Positions 1-10,274 of a stretch of 64,000 nucleotides of DNA are shown in pieces (within the stretch, counting starts at the first letter, position 1; each line of letters opens with the position of its first letter). Below the pieces are notes generated by a model. It was not told where the DNA came from, made no database searches, and was given only the letters and a program-made list of their open reading frames with translations. Source of the stretch: Bacteroidales bacterium UBA6229 (lineage in GTDB: Bacteria; Bacteroidota; Bacteroidia; Bacteroidales; F082). The DNA lies in assembly GCA_002440975.1 (NCBI GenBank), contig DJWN01000025.1, positions 7,137 to 71,136 on the forward strand, read 5' to 3'. Both the position numbers and the translations under genes were made by a program.

Positions 1-3000
1 AAACGAGATGATCCACAGCTTAATGTTCGCCAGCGACGTACTACGAATTTTGATTTTGATCAGAAGATTCAGATGAATGTGATCGCCAAAATCGGTGATA
101 AAATCGAGTTTAAAACCAACTATAATACAGAAGCAACTTTTCAGTTCGAGAATCGTCTTCAGCTTAAATATGAAGGTAAAGAGGATGAGGTAATTAAACT
201 GATTGAAGCCGGTAATGTGAGCTTGCCTCTTAACACAACCCTCATCAATGGTAGTCAGGCACTTTTTGGGATAAAAACTAAATTGCAGTTTGGGCGAACC
301 ACAGTTACTGCTGTTTTTTCGCAGCAGGAAAGCGAATCAAAGAATATCACAGTGCAGGGAGGAGCACAAACAAGCGAGTTTAAGATGAGCAGTCTGGATT
401 ATGAAGAAAATCGTCACTTCTTTCTCAGCCAGTATTTCAGGGATAATTATGAAAAAGCACTTGAGTCGTTGCCTGTTGTAACCTCCGATATCAATATCAC
501 TAAAGTTGAGGTGTGGGTAACCAATATTGGACCGGCACTCGAAGATAACCGTAATATTGTTGCCTTTACCGATTTGGGTGAAGGCCGACGGGAATGGCTT
601 TTTAATGAACAGGTGAATCCATCCTTTGGACCACCACTGCCCACGAACCGGTCGAATAATCTGATGACACGCCTGGATACCAATGCCATTCGAAATATCA
701 ATACACTCACGGCTTACCTCTCCGGCGACCCTTTGCGTATCGGGCGTACCGGGTATTTTGTTGCAGGTCAGGATTTTGAAAAGATTGAGAACGCACGAAA
801 ACTGAACCCGTCAGAATATACCTTCAACAGCAAGCTTGGTTTTATTTCTCTTAATACCAACCTCAATTCCGATCAAACCCTGGCTGTTGCCTATCAATAC
901 AGCGTGATTGGCTACGACAGCATTTTTCAGGTTGGCGAATTTTCTGATCAGGGCATCAATGCACCCAAAGTACTCTCTGCCAAATTGCTTAAGAGCACTA
1001 CCCTCAACACCAATATGCCCATGTGGAACCTGATGATGAAAAACGTGTATTCGATGCGTGCTTTTCAGGTGAACCGCGAAGATTTTACGTTTAATATCCT
1101 TTATTCAGGCAACCAAAATGGTGTTGCTACAGGATATTTTACCGAAGGAAACGAGGATGTGAAAGGGATTCCACTCATCCACCTGATGAATCTGGATAAC
1201 CTTAACCAGCAAAGTAATCCCGTTAAAGGGGGTGATGGTGTTTTCGATTTTCTGGATAATGCAGCCACCCAGGGCGGAACGATCAATGCCGCCAACGGAA
1301 GGATTTTCTTTACCGTACTCGAGCCTTTTGGAAGTTATATTCGAACGAATATTTTTCCTAACGATCCTGACCTGGCTGATCGATATGCGTATGATTCGCT
1401 TTATACGGTAACCAAAGCCGCAGCAGAACAATATCCCGAGAAGAACAAGTTTATCCTGGAAGGATTTTATAAATCTCAATCCGGATCAGAGATCAACCTG
1501 AATGCCCTCAATGTGCCGCAGGGCTCGGTTAAAGTTACAGCCGGTGGTGTGCCATTGACAGAGAATGTGGATTATACGGTTGATTACACCCTGGGACGGG
1601 TTCGGATCATCAACGAAGGAGTATTGAGTTCGGGTACGCCTATTAATATAAACCTCGAAAGCAACTCACTCTTTAGCCTGCAGCAAAAACGTATGATGGG
1701 TCTGCGCGTTGACCACGAAATTAATCGCGATTTCAGGATAGGTGGCACCTTACTGAATCTGCACGAACGACCACTCACTCAGAAAGTAAATTATGGTGAT
1801 GATCCTATTTCGAACACCATCTACGGCATCGATCTGAGCTATCGTACCGAATCGCGCTGGCTGACAAAAATGATAGATAAACTTCCGGGCATCAGCACCA
1901 AACAAGTTTCGAAAATCAATATTGATGCTGAATTTGCACATTTTTTGCCAGGTCATGCCCGTGCAGTCGGAAAAACCGGAACGTCCTATATTGACGATTT
2001 CGAAGGTGCCAAATCAACTATTGACTTGCGACAGGTGCATACCTGGTTTTTGGCTAGTACCCCGCAAGGTCAGTTTGATATGTTTCCGGAAGCAGCCCCC
2101 AATACCGGATTAGATTATGGCAAGAACAGAGCAAAACTAGCCTGGTATATCATTGATCAACTTTTCTACGATCGGTATGGCACCCTCAGGCCACCCAATG
2201 TAGATCGAAATGAGCTTTCGAAAAACAGCGTGCGACAGGTGCTCGAAAGAGAGGTGTTTCCGAATAAGGAGATCCCGTCCGGAACTCCATCCAATATTCC
2301 GGTGTTTAATCTGGCATATTATCCCGAAGAAAGAGGCCCGTATAATTATGATGTGGCACCCGGAACTTTTTCGCAAGGTATGAATGAAGACGGAACGCTG
2401 CAGTCGCCCGAATCGCGCTGGGGTGGTGTCATGCGCCGCATCGAATCATCTGACTTTGAACAGACCAATATTGAATATCTCGAATTCTGGATGATGGATC
2501 CGTTTTCGGAAGACCCTGATAACCCTGGTGAATTGTACATCAACCTGGGAGATATTTCTGAAGATATTTTAAGAGATGGTCGTAAATCATACGAAAACGG
2601 ACTTCCTATATCCGAAGTGGTTGAAAATGTTGATACTACGATCTGGGGGCGAGTGCCCTCCATGCAGGCATTGGTAGAAGCTTTTAATAACAATTCCGGC
2701 TCAAGACAGTATCAGGATATTGGATATGATGGGCTTAACGATGCCGATGAAGCCAGTTTTCATGAGCCTACCTTCCTGGACATCATTCGCGAGCAGTTTG
2801 GTACGCAATCGGAGGCATATCAAAAAGCTTTAGCTGATCCATCAGCTGATAACTATCAGTATTTCAGAGGTTCGGCTTTGGATTCCGATTCACGTTATAG
2901 CAGTGTTTTGGAGCGATACAAAAACTTTAATGGTCCCGAAGGAAACTCCCCTTCTGACGATCAAAACCCGGAAGCCTATCCCACCAGTGCCACTACAATG

Positions 3001-6000
3001 CCAAATGTGGAAGATATCAATCGCGACAATACACTGAGTGAGGCCGAACGTTATTTCCAATACCGCATCAAACTCGACCCAAACAATATGGTTGTCGGGC
3101 AAAACTTTATCGCCGACATTCATGAGGCTAAGAATATAAAATTGGATAACGGAACAGATGGTGAAGTGAAATGGTATCAGTTTCGCATCCCCATTAGTCA
3201 ACCCGAGAAAGTGGTTGGGAACATAGAGGATTTTCGGTCTATCCGTTTCATGCGTATGTTTATGCGTGGTTTCGAAAAACCAGTTGTGCTCCGTTTTGCT
3301 ACCCTTGAGCTGGTACGTGGCGAATGGCGCAAATACCGCCAGAACTTACAGGCACCCGGCGAATATGTGGTAGGCGATAATGGCAATGATACCAAGTTTG
3401 ATATCTCAGCTGTGAATTATGAAGAGAACGGTAATCGTTCGCCCATCCCATACAAGGTTCCACCAGGTATTGATCAGGAGATAAATTATGGTACAACTTC
3501 TTTGGTACGCCTCAATGAGCAATCCATGCAGATGACTATTGAAAATCTGCTGGATGGCGATGCACGTGCCGCCTTTAAAACCACTGATTTTGATTTCCGG
3601 CAGTATAAAAAACTGAAGATGTATGTTCATGCCGAGAAACTGTATGACCATGAAAATTTGAATTATGGTGATTTGTCGGTATTTATCCGGTTGGGTTCCG
3701 ACTTTACGGAGAACTATTATGAATATGAGGTTCCCTTAACTTTTACTCCCTGGTACACCACTGATTCTGAGGTTATTTGGCCTTCAGCCAATGAGTTTGA
3801 TATTGATTTGGATGAACTGGTCAAGGTGAAGCAAAACCGCAATATGGCCATGCGCAATCCCAATAGTGATATCAGTCTTATCTATCCTTATATCGAGCAG
3901 TTGGGCGACCATATTGTTAAGGTGATCGGAAATCCAAGCATCAGCGATGTGATGGGGATAATGATTGGGGTGCGTAATCCCAAACAGTTGAGCCTCACTT
4001 CGAATGATGACGGCAACCCCAAAAGTGCTATCATCTGGGTGAATGAGTTGCGTGTGACTGATTTCAACAACAAAGGCGGATGGGCAGCTACAGCACGCAT
4101 CGAAACGTTGCTGGCCGATGTGGGACGTGTGGTAGTATCAGGCTCACACAGTACGCCCGGCTTTGGAAGCCTGGACATGAAAGTGAATGAAACAGCACGT
4201 GAGGCGGTTACCAATTTTGATATAGCAACAGATATTGACCTGGGTAAATTTTTGCCCGAAGAAAGTGGTGTACGTATTCCGATGCATTTCGATTATGGCG
4301 AATCGCATATCAAACCAGAATACAATCCGCTCAATCCGGATATCAAAATGAAAGATGAGTTGGATGCCTTAGACAATAAAGCCGATCAGGATTCGCTTAA
4401 GAGATTGGTGAACGACTACACCCAACGCAAAAACATCAATTTCGTCAATGTGCGTAAAGACCGCACGAGAAACGCCCGTCAGCCCAGGATCTATGATGTT
4501 GAAAACTGGAATGTTTCCTATTCGTACACCGAGATTTACCACCGAAATATCGATGTGGAATACGACATCCGGCAGACCTATCGGGGCGGCCTGGGCTATA
4601 ATTTCACCGCTAATCCTAAAAATATTCAGCCATTCAAATCCTCAAAATGGGCATCCAAACCCTTTATGCAGCTGATCAAGGATTTTAATTTCTATTACCT
4701 TCCCAAGAATTTCGCTTTCCGTACCGATATGAACCGACAGTACAATGAGAAGAAATTCAGAAACAAAAGTGAAGGTGAAATTATTACCTATCCAATTTTT
4801 GCCAAGCAATGGGACTGGAATCGCAATTACGACTTTAAATTTGACCTGACCCGTTCGCTTACCCTTGATTTTTCGGCAGGGGCAAATGCCTTTATCTATG
4901 AACCGGCAGGGAATCCCGAAAGAGGAACAACGGAATGGAAGATGAATCGTGATACGATTTGGGACGAAATATTAAGTTTTGGAACCAAAACACGCTATAA
5001 TCAAAGTTTGCGGTTGAATTATACCCTTCCGATAAATAAAATTCCACTTCTGAATTGGGTAACGGCTTCAGCAGCTTATCAGGGAGCTTACACCTGGCTG
5101 GCATCACCACTCTCGGTGCAGGATCGCATTGGTAATAGTATTGAAAACCAAAACACCAAGCAACTGAATGGCAACCTTGATTTTGTGAAACTCTATAACA
5201 AGATAGGCTACCTTAAAACGCTGAACACCCCGCAAAGATCTGTTGGCAGGGGAGGGCCGTCGCCCAGGCCCGGAGCTGCCCGGCCGGGTGCCCGACCCCA
5301 GCAAACAGAAGAAAATGCTGATTCAACTAAAGCCAAACCTGCAGTGAATTATTTCAAGATTGTTGCAGATCAGGTGCTAAAATTAGCCATGAGTGTTAAA
5401 AAAGCCAATCTGAATTACTCCCAAAACAATGGAATGTTCCTTCCGGGCTTCCTTCCTGAGCCTGATATCTTTGGACTTAATCTGGCAGCTTCTGCTCCCG
5501 GTCTTGGTTTTGTGCTGGGAGATGAGGCAGATATTCGCAGCTTAGCCGTAGATAACGACTGGCTCACGCGCGATTCGTTGCTTAACAGGGCATTTGCAAA
5601 GAAATTTACAGAGACCTTTAGCTATAAAATCAACCTGGAACCATTGCCGGGCCTCCGTATTGATATTAATGCCGATCGCACTTATGCACTCAATTTCCAG
5701 GAATATTTCAGGGCTGATACCCTGGGTGAGTTTAAAAAATTCTCACCAACCGAAACCGGAAACTTTAGTATGTCGTATGGCATGTGGGCCACCTCTTTTG
5801 TGAAAGCCAGAAGTGATGAAAGCTCCGAGCTTTTTGATAAATTGCTGACTAACCGGCTCGAAATAGCTAACCGGTTGGCCTATGGCAATGCCAAATGGGT
5901 TGAAGAGGGCGAGCGATACATTTATGATTCTGTTGGAGAAGCTTTCTATCCCCATGGCTATGGAGCTATTTCACCTGAAGTAGTCTTGTATTCTTTCTTA

Positions 6001-6753
6001 TCAGCTTACGGAGGTAAAAATCCGGAGTCCATCAGCCTGAATCCTTTCCCGAAAAGGCCAATCCCCAACTGGACAGTGAATTATAATGGTCTTACCCAGA
6101 TTCCTTTTATCCAGCGGTTGTTCAAAACAGTAAATATTACCCACGCCTATCGTTCGGCTTATTCAGTAAGTACCTGGCGAACCAATGTTGAGTACGATCC
6201 GAAAAATACCACCAAGACGTATGCAAACAGTAATATGTTTATTCCCAAATATGATATTGGGCAGGTTACAATTTCGGAGCAGTTTGCACCCTTGCTCGGT
6301 GTGGATGTTGGGCTGCACAACAGCCTTACTGCCCGTGTGGAATTTAAAAAGCAAAGGAATCTTACTTTGAGTTTTATCAACAACCAATTGACGGAAGTTG
6401 TCGGGAATGAATTGATAATAGGGGCAGGCTACCGGCTTAGAAATTTATCGTTTATCGTTTCGTCTGTCACAGGTGGAAATGCTACACGCGCTTCGAATGA
6501 TCTGATTTTGAAGGTTGATCTTGGATTCAGAACCGATAAAACCACGCTTCGACGCATTGACGAACGCAACAGCCAGGTCTCGGCCGGACAACGAAAAATA
6601 AATATCTACGTAACAGCCGATTATACCTTTAGCAACCGCTTGAGTATGCAAGCTTACTTCAGACGCGATATGTCGGATCCTTTTGTTTCGAGTCAGTTCA
6701 AAAATTCAAATACAGCGGGTGGCGTCACGATGCGTTTTAGCCTGGCACAATAA
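1..6753 (+). CDS. sprA: Cell-surface protein SprA (T9SS outer-membrane translocon), 5' truncated by window edge
   Basis: SprA is the giant outer-membrane beta-barrel through which type IX secretion cargo leaves Bacteroidota cells; it is also needed for gliding. The reading frame is already open at base 1, so the gene starts upstream and the ATG at 73 is internal. About 2,250 residues are visible against roughly 2,300-2,400 for the family, so little is missing. Family features include the opening RRTTNFDFDQKIQ region, repeated GDKIEF/NYNTEATF-type strands, the FIDDFEGAKSTIDLR-like segment near bases 1990-2030 and a C-terminal barrel ending in MRFSLAQ. Bases 5248-5307 encode a Gly/Pro/Arg/Ala-rich low-complexity stretch, probably a surface or periplasmic loop insertion. 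The downstream order gcvH-vanZ-tonB is a recurrent Bacteroidota arrangement. Recognised from family memory; not searched. Confidence 0.93.
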   Translation, partial: KRDDPQLNVRQRRTTNFDFDQKIQMNVIAKIGDKIEFKTNYNTEATFQFENRLQLKYEGKEDEVIKLIEAGNVSLPLNTTLINGSQALFGIKTKLQFGRTTVTAVFSQQESESKNITVQGGAQTSEFKMSSLDYEENRHFFLSQYFRDNYEKALESLPVVTSDINITKVEVWVTNIGPALEDNRNIVAFTDLGEGRREWLFNEQVNPSFGPPLPTNRSNNLMTRLDTNAIRNINTLTAYLSGDPLRIGRTGYFVAGQDFEKIENARKLNPSEYTFNSKLGFISLNTNLNSDQTLAVAYQYSVIGYDSIFQVGEFSDQGINAPKVLSAKLLKSTTLNTNMPMWNLMMKNVYSMRAFQVNREDFTFNILYSGNQNGVATGYFTEGNEDVKGIPLIHLMNLDNLNQQSNPVKGGDGVFDFLDNAATQGGTINAANGRIFFTVLEPFGSYIRTNIFPNDPDLADRYAYDSLYTVTKAAAEQYPEKNKFILEGFYKSQSGSEINLNALNVPQGSVKVTAGGVPLTENVDYTVDYTLGRVRIINEGVLSSGTPININLESNSLFSLQQKRMMGLRVDHEINRDFRIGGTLLNLHERPLTQKVNYGDDPISNTIYGIDLSYRTESRWLTKMIDKLPGISTKQVSKINIDAEFAHFLPGHARAVGKTGTSYIDDFEGAKSTIDLRQVHTWFLASTPQGQFDMFPEAAPNTGLDYGKNRAKLAWYIIDQLFYDRYGTLRPPNVDRNELSKNSVRQVLEREVFPNKEIPSGTPSNIPVFNLAYYPEERGPYNYDVAPGTFSQGMNEDGTLQSPESRWGGVMRRIESSDFEQTNIEYLEFWMMDPFSEDPDNPGELYINLGDISEDILRDGRKSYENGLPISEVVENVDTTIWGRVPSMQALVEAFNNNSGSRQYQDIGYDGLNDADEASFHEPTFLDIIREQFGTQSEAYQKALADPSADNYQYFRGSALDSDSRYSSVLERYKNFNGPEGNSPSDDQNPEAYPTSATTMPNVEDINRDNTLSEAERYFQYRIKLDPNNMVVGQNFIADIHEAKNIKLDNGTDGEVKWYQFRIPISQPEKVVGNIEDFRSIRFMRMFMRGFEKPVVLRFATLELVRGEWRKYRQNLQAPGEYVVGDNGNDTKFDISAVNYEENGNRSPIPYKVPPGIDQEINYGTTSLVRLNEQSMQMTIENLLDGDARAAFKTTDFDFRQYKKLKMYVHAEKLYDHENLNYGDLSVFIRLGSDFTENYYEYEVPLTFTPWYTTDSEVIWPSANEFDIDLDELVKVKQNRNMAMRNPNSDISLIYPYIEQLGDHIVKVIGNPSISDVMGIMIGVRNPKQLSLTSNDDGNPKSAIIWVNELRVTDFNNKGGWAATARIETLLADVGRVVVSGSHSTPGFGSLDMKVNETAREAVTNFDIATDIDLGKFLPEESGVRIPMHFDYGESHIKPEYNPLNPDIKMKDELDALDNKADQDSLKRLVNDYTQRKNINFVNVRKDRTRNARQPRIYDVENWNVSYSYTEIYHRNIDVEYDIRQTYRGGLGYNFTANPKNIQPFKSSKWASKPFMQLIKDFNFYYLPKNFAFRTDMNRQYNEKKFRNKSEGEIITYPIFAKQWDWNRNYDFKFDLTRSLTLDFSAGANAFIYEPAGNPERGTTEWKMNRDTIWDEILSFGTKTRYNQSLRLNYTLPINKIPLLNWVTASAAYQGAYTWLASPLSVQDRIGNSIENQNTKQLNGNLDFVKLYNKIGYLKTLNTPQRSVGRGGPSPRPGAARPGARPQQTEENADSTKAKPAVNYFKIVADQVLKLAMSVKKANLNYSQNNGMFLPGFLPEPDIFGLNLAASAPGLGFVLGDEADIRSLAVDNDWLTRDSLLNRAFAKKFTETFSYKINLEPLPGLRIDINADRTYALNFQEYFRADTLGEFKKFSPTETGNFSMSYGMWATSFVKARSDESSELFDKLLTNRLEIANRLAYGNAKWVEEGERYIYDSVGEAFYPHGYGAISPEVVLYSFLSAYGGKNPESISLNPFPKRPIPNWTVNYNGLTQIPFIQRLFKTVNITHAYRSAYSVSTWRTNVEYDPKNTTKTYANSNMFIPKYDIGQVTISEQFAPLLGVDVGLHNSLTARVEFKKQRNLTLSFINNQLTEVVGNELIIGAGYRLRNLSFIVSSVTGGNATRASNDLILKVDLGFRTDKTTLRRIDERNSQVSAGQRKINIYVTADYTFSNRLSMQAYFRRDMSDPFVSSQFKNSNTAGGVTMRFSLAQ

Positions 6754-6814
6754 TATTCACGATTTCTTCATGTATTTTAGAATGAATTTAAGCTGGCAGA
6801 CATTTAAAAAAGTG

Positions 6815-6822
6815 TAAATTTG
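6815..6822 (+). promoter_or_regulatory. Probable -7 box of gcvH promoter
   Basis: TAAATTTG fits the Bacteroidota -7 consensus TAnnTTTG and lies 30 bases before the gcvH start. No clear -33 TTG is present at the right spacing, so this rests on the -7 match and position only. Confidence 0.4.
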
Positions 6823-6852
6823 AAGCCAGAATAAAACCAAAATTTTTGTCTT

Positions 6853-7233
6853 ATGAATATTCCTGCCGGATTAAAGTACACCAAGGATCACGAATGGATC
6901 CGTGTGGAAGGCGATCAAGCCTTTATTGGGATTACTGATTTTGCTCAAAAAGAACTGGGCGATATCGTTTTTATTGAAGTTGATACCCTTGATGAAGAAC
7001 TCGATGCTGAAGAAACCTTTGGTACGATAGAAGCCGTAAAAACTGTTTCTGATCTGTTTATGCCGGTAAGTGGCACAGTGATCGAATTTAACGAATCGCT
7101 TGAAGATGCTCCTGAAACGGTTAACAAAGATCCTTATGGCGAAGGTTGGATTGTAAAAGTAAAAATTGCTGATTCTGCTCAATTGGACGAACTCCTTGAT
7201 GCAGATGCCTACAAAGCACTAGTTGAAGCCTGA
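6853..7233 (+). CDS. gcvH: Glycine cleavage system H protein
   Basis: GcvH is the lipoyl carrier that shuttles the aminomethyl group between the P, T and L proteins of the glycine cleavage complex in the cytoplasm. The 126 residues match the family length. The lipoylation motif is GTIEAVKTVSDL, with the modified lysine at K63. The N-terminus (KYTKDHEWI) and C-terminal GEGWIVKVKI are typical. No gcvP, gcvT or lpd lies in the window, so the rest of the complex must be elsewhere. It sits 100 bases after sprA with its own probable -7 box, so it is probably transcribed independently. Confidence 0.97.
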   Translation: MNIPAGLKYTKDHEWIRVEGDQAFIGITDFAQKELGDIVFIEVDTLDEELDAEETFGTIEAVKTVSDLFMPVSGTVIEFNESLEDAPETVNKDPYGEGWIVKVKIADSAQLDELLDADAYKALVEA

Positions 7234-7245
7234 TCAAACTGATTT

Positions 7246-7656
7246 TTGCACAGATTAACCAGAAAATATTGGCCGGGAAGCTTGTGGGCACTGATAATTT
7301 TATTGCTTACTGGCTTGCCCGGAGATTATTTTCCCAAGGTGGTGTCATTCTGGGATTGGCTCTCACCAGACAAACTGGTTCATTTTTTTATATTTGGTGT
7401 TTTCACTTTTTTGCTGCTGTGGGGATATCGGGCACAATATTTGCAAGAATCAAAACGTTTTGTGATTGTAAGAAACGTGTTGATAATAGGGTTCTTTTAC
7501 AGCGGACTTACTGAGTTTCTACAAGCATACGTATTTGTAGGACGTCATGGAAACCTGTTTGACTTGTTGGCCAATATAATCGGATGTTTGATTGGTGTGA
7601 TGTTGTTTAAGCTGGTAATCAGAAAAAATAAGCGTGAGAACAAAAGTTTAACGTAA
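7246..7656 (+). CDS. VanZ-like family membrane protein
   Basis: A 136-residue inner-membrane protein with four hydrophobic segments (about residues 10-26, 45-62, 72-92 and 108-124). The VanZ-family signatures DKLVHFFIFG and TEFLQAYVFVGRHGNLFDLLAN are clear. VanZ homologues affect glycopeptide sensitivity in Gram-positives, but the biochemical role in Bacteroidota is unknown. The frame is closed by a stop at 7240 and the first usable codon is TTG at 7246, 12 bases after the gcvH stop, suggesting cotranscription. A resistance role should not be inferred from the name. Confidence 0.85.
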   Translation: MHRLTRKYWPGSLWALIILLLTGLPGDYFPKVVSFWDWLSPDKLVHFFIFGVFTFLLLWGYRAQYLQESKRFVIVRNVLIIGFFYSGLTEFLQAYVFVGRHGNLFDLLANIIGCLIGVMLFKLVIRKNKRENKSLT

Positions 7657-7717
7657 TAATTATTAATTTAGCGGCTTCATAAGAGAAGCTGTCAAATTAA
7701 TAGCCAAATCATTGACT

Positions 7718-8395
7718 ATGGAAATTAAAAAATCACCAAAAGCAGATCTTGAAAACAAAAAAGTGCTGATGCGTCAGATCGGATTGATCGTTGCGCTGGC
7801 CGTAGTGTTTTTTGCTTTTGAGTATCGCAGTTACGACAAGCGTACCCTCGATTTGATGGAGCGCAGTATTGAAGATATTCCGGAAGAAATCATCCCAATT
7901 ACAGAGCAAAAGGTAAAACCACCACCACCACCACCACCAAAGCAGGTAACCGTGCTTCAGGTGGTAGAAGATGATGTGGAAGTAGAAGATGAGATTGAAA
8001 TTGATGTGGAAGTAGATCAGAGTACAGAGATTGAGGTGTATGTTCCACCGGTAATGGAAGAGGAAGAAGTTGTTGAGGCCGAAATCTTTACAGTGGTAGA
8101 GTCGATGCCTGAATTTCCGGGCGGTCAGACCAAGATGATGGAGTACATTGCCAAAAATATCAAGTATCCGGCCATGGCACGCGAAAGTGGTATCCAGGGC
8201 AGGGTTTTTGTGAACTTTGTAGTAGAGCCCGATGGATCAGTTTCGAATGTAAAAGTGCTTCGTGGTATTGGCGGAGGTTGTGATGAAGAAGCTGTTCGGG
8301 TGGTTGAAGCCATGCCTAAATGGACACCGGGACGTCAGCGTGGTAAAGCGGTGAGGGTTTCATTCAACCTCCCGGTACGCTTTACTCTCCAATAA
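7718..8395 (+). CDS. tonB: TonB family energy transducer
   Basis: TonB carries proton-motive energy from ExbB/ExbD to outer-membrane TonB-dependent transporters. From ATG 7718 the protein has 225 residues: a membrane anchor at 20-36, a proline run at about 68-74, an acidic Val/Glu-rich periplasmic linker at 80-125, and a C-terminal TonB domain at about 130-225 with YPAMARESGIQGRVFVNFVV and the final VRVSFNLPVRFTL strand. A TTG six bases upstream is in frame, but the ATG is preferred. A strong terminator follows. An ExbB/ExbD operon at 15354-17630 may be its partner, though other TonB systems probably exist in the genome. Confidence 0.93.
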   Translation: MEIKKSPKADLENKKVLMRQIGLIVALAVVFFAFEYRSYDKRTLDLMERSIEDIPEEIIPITEQKVKPPPPPPPKQVTVLQVVEDDVEVEDEIEIDVEVDQSTEIEVYVPPVMEEEEVVEAEIFTVVESMPEFPGGQTKMMEYIAKNIKYPAMARESGIQGRVFVNFVVEPDGSVSNVKVLRGIGGGCDEEAVRVVEAMPKWTPGRQRGKAVRVSFNLPVRFTLQ

Positions 8396-8421
8396 ACTTA
8401 CATGAGAATTTTAAAAGAAAG

Positions 8422-8450
8422 ACTGCCTGATTCTTCAGGCAGTTTTTTTA
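8422..8450 (+). terminator. Intrinsic terminator after tonB
   Basis: The 9-bp stem ACTGCCTGA/TCAGGCAGT with loop TTCT is followed by seven T residues. It ends the gcvH-vanZ-tonB unit and lies in the convergent gap with uvrC. Confidence 0.9.
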
Positions 8451-10250
8451 TGGATGAAAATGTCTGAAAATAATGTCAGCTTTGGCTTTGCCAACTACTT
8501 TTTCGAGTTCTTCCAGTGAGCTAGTGCTAATCTTTTTAACGGACTTAAACTTCCACAGCAGCTTTTGAGCTGTGCTGTGACCAATGCTTTCGATGCTGGT
8601 GAGCTCAGATTTGATCACTCCTTTTTCAAATTGCTTGCGATGATGGGTTATCCCAAAGCGATGAGCTTCATCGCGTACTTGTTGAATAAGTTTAAGCGAT
8701 TCGGAACGTTTGTCAATATATAATGGCAAACTATCCTCCGGAAAATAAATTTCTTCCAGTCTTTTTGCAATGCCGATAATGGTGATTTTACCCCGCAAAT
8801 CAAGTTTCTCCAGCGATTTTACGGCAGCACTGAGCTGTCCTTTGCCACCATCAATAACTATTAATTCCGGCAGTGGCTTTTCTTCATCAAGCAATCTTTT
8901 GTAGCGTCGAAAAATGATTTCTTCCATGGAAGCAAAATCATTTGGCCCTTCAACCGTTTTGATGTTGAAATGCCGGTAGCCTTTTTTATTGGGTTTGGCA
9001 TTTACAAACTGCACCATGGCTGCCACAGGATAGTCGCCCTGGAAATTGGAGTTATCAAAACATTCGATGGTTTTTGGCGGTACGGGCATTCGCAGGTCGT
9101 TCATCAATTGGCTGAGGATGCGTTTTTGATGCCGCTCGGGATCAATCAGGCTGCGCCGTTTTTCGGTTTCCATCCCAAAATGTTTGGCATTGCGTTCCGA
9201 AAGTTCGAGGAGATGTTTTTTGTCGCCTTTTTGCGGGATGGTGATTTTTGTATTTTCAGGTTCAAATGTCAGCCTCATGGGCAGCACAATTTCCTTTGAG
9301 GTGCTTTCCAGTCTTTTTCTGATGTCGGTCACGGCAAGGGTTAACAAATCCTGCGCACTCTCATCCAGCTTGCGTTTGAGTTCAACACTATGCGATTGCA
9401 CAATGGCACCTTCAATCACTTTGAGGTAATTCACAAAAACAGAAGCCCCATGATCAACCAGCGAAAACACATCCACATCATGCACAGTAGCACTCACAAT
9501 GGTAGATTTGCTGCGGTAACGTTCCAGTGTTTCAATTTTCTCTTTTACGGCCTGAGCTTTTTCAAACTCCATTTTTTCAGCAAAATCCATCATCAGGCTT
9601 TTCATCTGCCGGATAACCAGTTGGATATTGCCTTTGATGATTTCTCTGATGTCTTTGATCATCACATCATATTCGGCTTCGGTTTGCAGGCCTTCGCAGG
9701 GGCCTCTGCAATTGCCAATGTGATATTCCAGACAGATTTTATATTTCTGCTGTGCAATGAATTGCGGCTTTAGGTTTAAGCTGCATGTACGGATGGGATA
9801 GAGCTGCCGGATCAGATCGAGCAGGGTGTTCATCATTTTTACTGAAGCATAGGGGCCGTAGTATGAAGAGCCGTCATGGAGGATATTTCGGGTGGAGAAA
9901 ATCCGTGGGAAGGGCTCATTTTTGATGCAGATCCAGGGAAAAGTTTTGTCGTCTTTGAGGAGTACATTGTATCGTGGCTGAAACTTTTTTATCAGGTTAT
10001 TTTCGAGCAATAGGGCATCTGTTTCAGAATCCACTACTATGAATTTGATGTCGCGAATCCGGCGAACCAACACACGTAGCTTACCTGTTTGCTGTTTGCT
10101 GAAATAACTCATCACACGCTTGCGTAAATCTTTGGCCTTGCCCACATAAATAATGGCACCCCTTTCATCCAGGTATTGATAAACGCCTGGATTATTGGGG
10201 ATTACAGCTATTTTATCCTGCAGATGTTTATTTTTATCTGTAAACTCCAT
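8448..10250 (-). CDS. uvrC: Excinuclease ABC subunit C
   Basis: UvrC makes the dual incisions around UvrAB-recognised DNA lesions in nucleotide excision repair. The 600 residues are full length. Domains: GIY-YIG nuclease at about 20-100 (PGVYQYL and AIIYVGKAKDLRKR); four cysteines C156, C173, C181 and C185 matching the UvrC iron-sulfur site; UVR motif at about 215-245; the RNase H-like second nuclease (ECFDNSNFQG and VIDGGKGQLSAA); and C-terminal tandem helix-hairpin-helix (LTSIESIGHSTAQKLL). It lies 24 bases after thiL on the same strand, as the last gene of a TPR lipoprotein-thiL-uvrC unit. Confidence 0.97.
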   Translation of the reverse strand: MEFTDKNKHLQDKIAVIPNNPGVYQYLDERGAIIYVGKAKDLRKRVMSYFSKQQTGKLRVLVRRIRDIKFIVVDSETDALLLENNLIKKFQPRYNVLLKDDKTFPWICIKNEPFPRIFSTRNILHDGSSYYGPYASVKMMNTLLDLIRQLYPIRTCSLNLKPQFIAQQKYKICLEYHIGNCRGPCEGLQTEAEYDVMIKDIREIIKGNIQLVIRQMKSLMMDFAEKMEFEKAQAVKEKIETLERYRSKSTIVSATVHDVDVFSLVDHGASVFVNYLKVIEGAIVQSHSVELKRKLDESAQDLLTLAVTDIRKRLESTSKEIVLPMRLTFEPENTKITIPQKGDKKHLLELSERNAKHFGMETEKRRSLIDPERHQKRILSQLMNDLRMPVPPKTIECFDNSNFQGDYPVAAMVQFVNAKPNKKGYRHFNIKTVEGPNDFASMEEIIFRRYKRLLDEEKPLPELIVIDGGKGQLSAAVKSLEKLDLRGKITIIGIAKRLEEIYFPEDSLPLYIDKRSESLKLIQQVRDEAHRFGITHHRKQFEKGVIKSELTSIESIGHSTAQKLLWKFKSVKKISTSSLEELEKVVGKAKADIIFRHFHP

Positions 10251-10274
10251 ATAGCAGGTTAAAAATTAGATTTT

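Noticed and set aside
447..6651. Numerous antisense ORFs of 60-125 codons inside sprA
   Set aside because: Shadow frames of a real gene, no family features or start signals.
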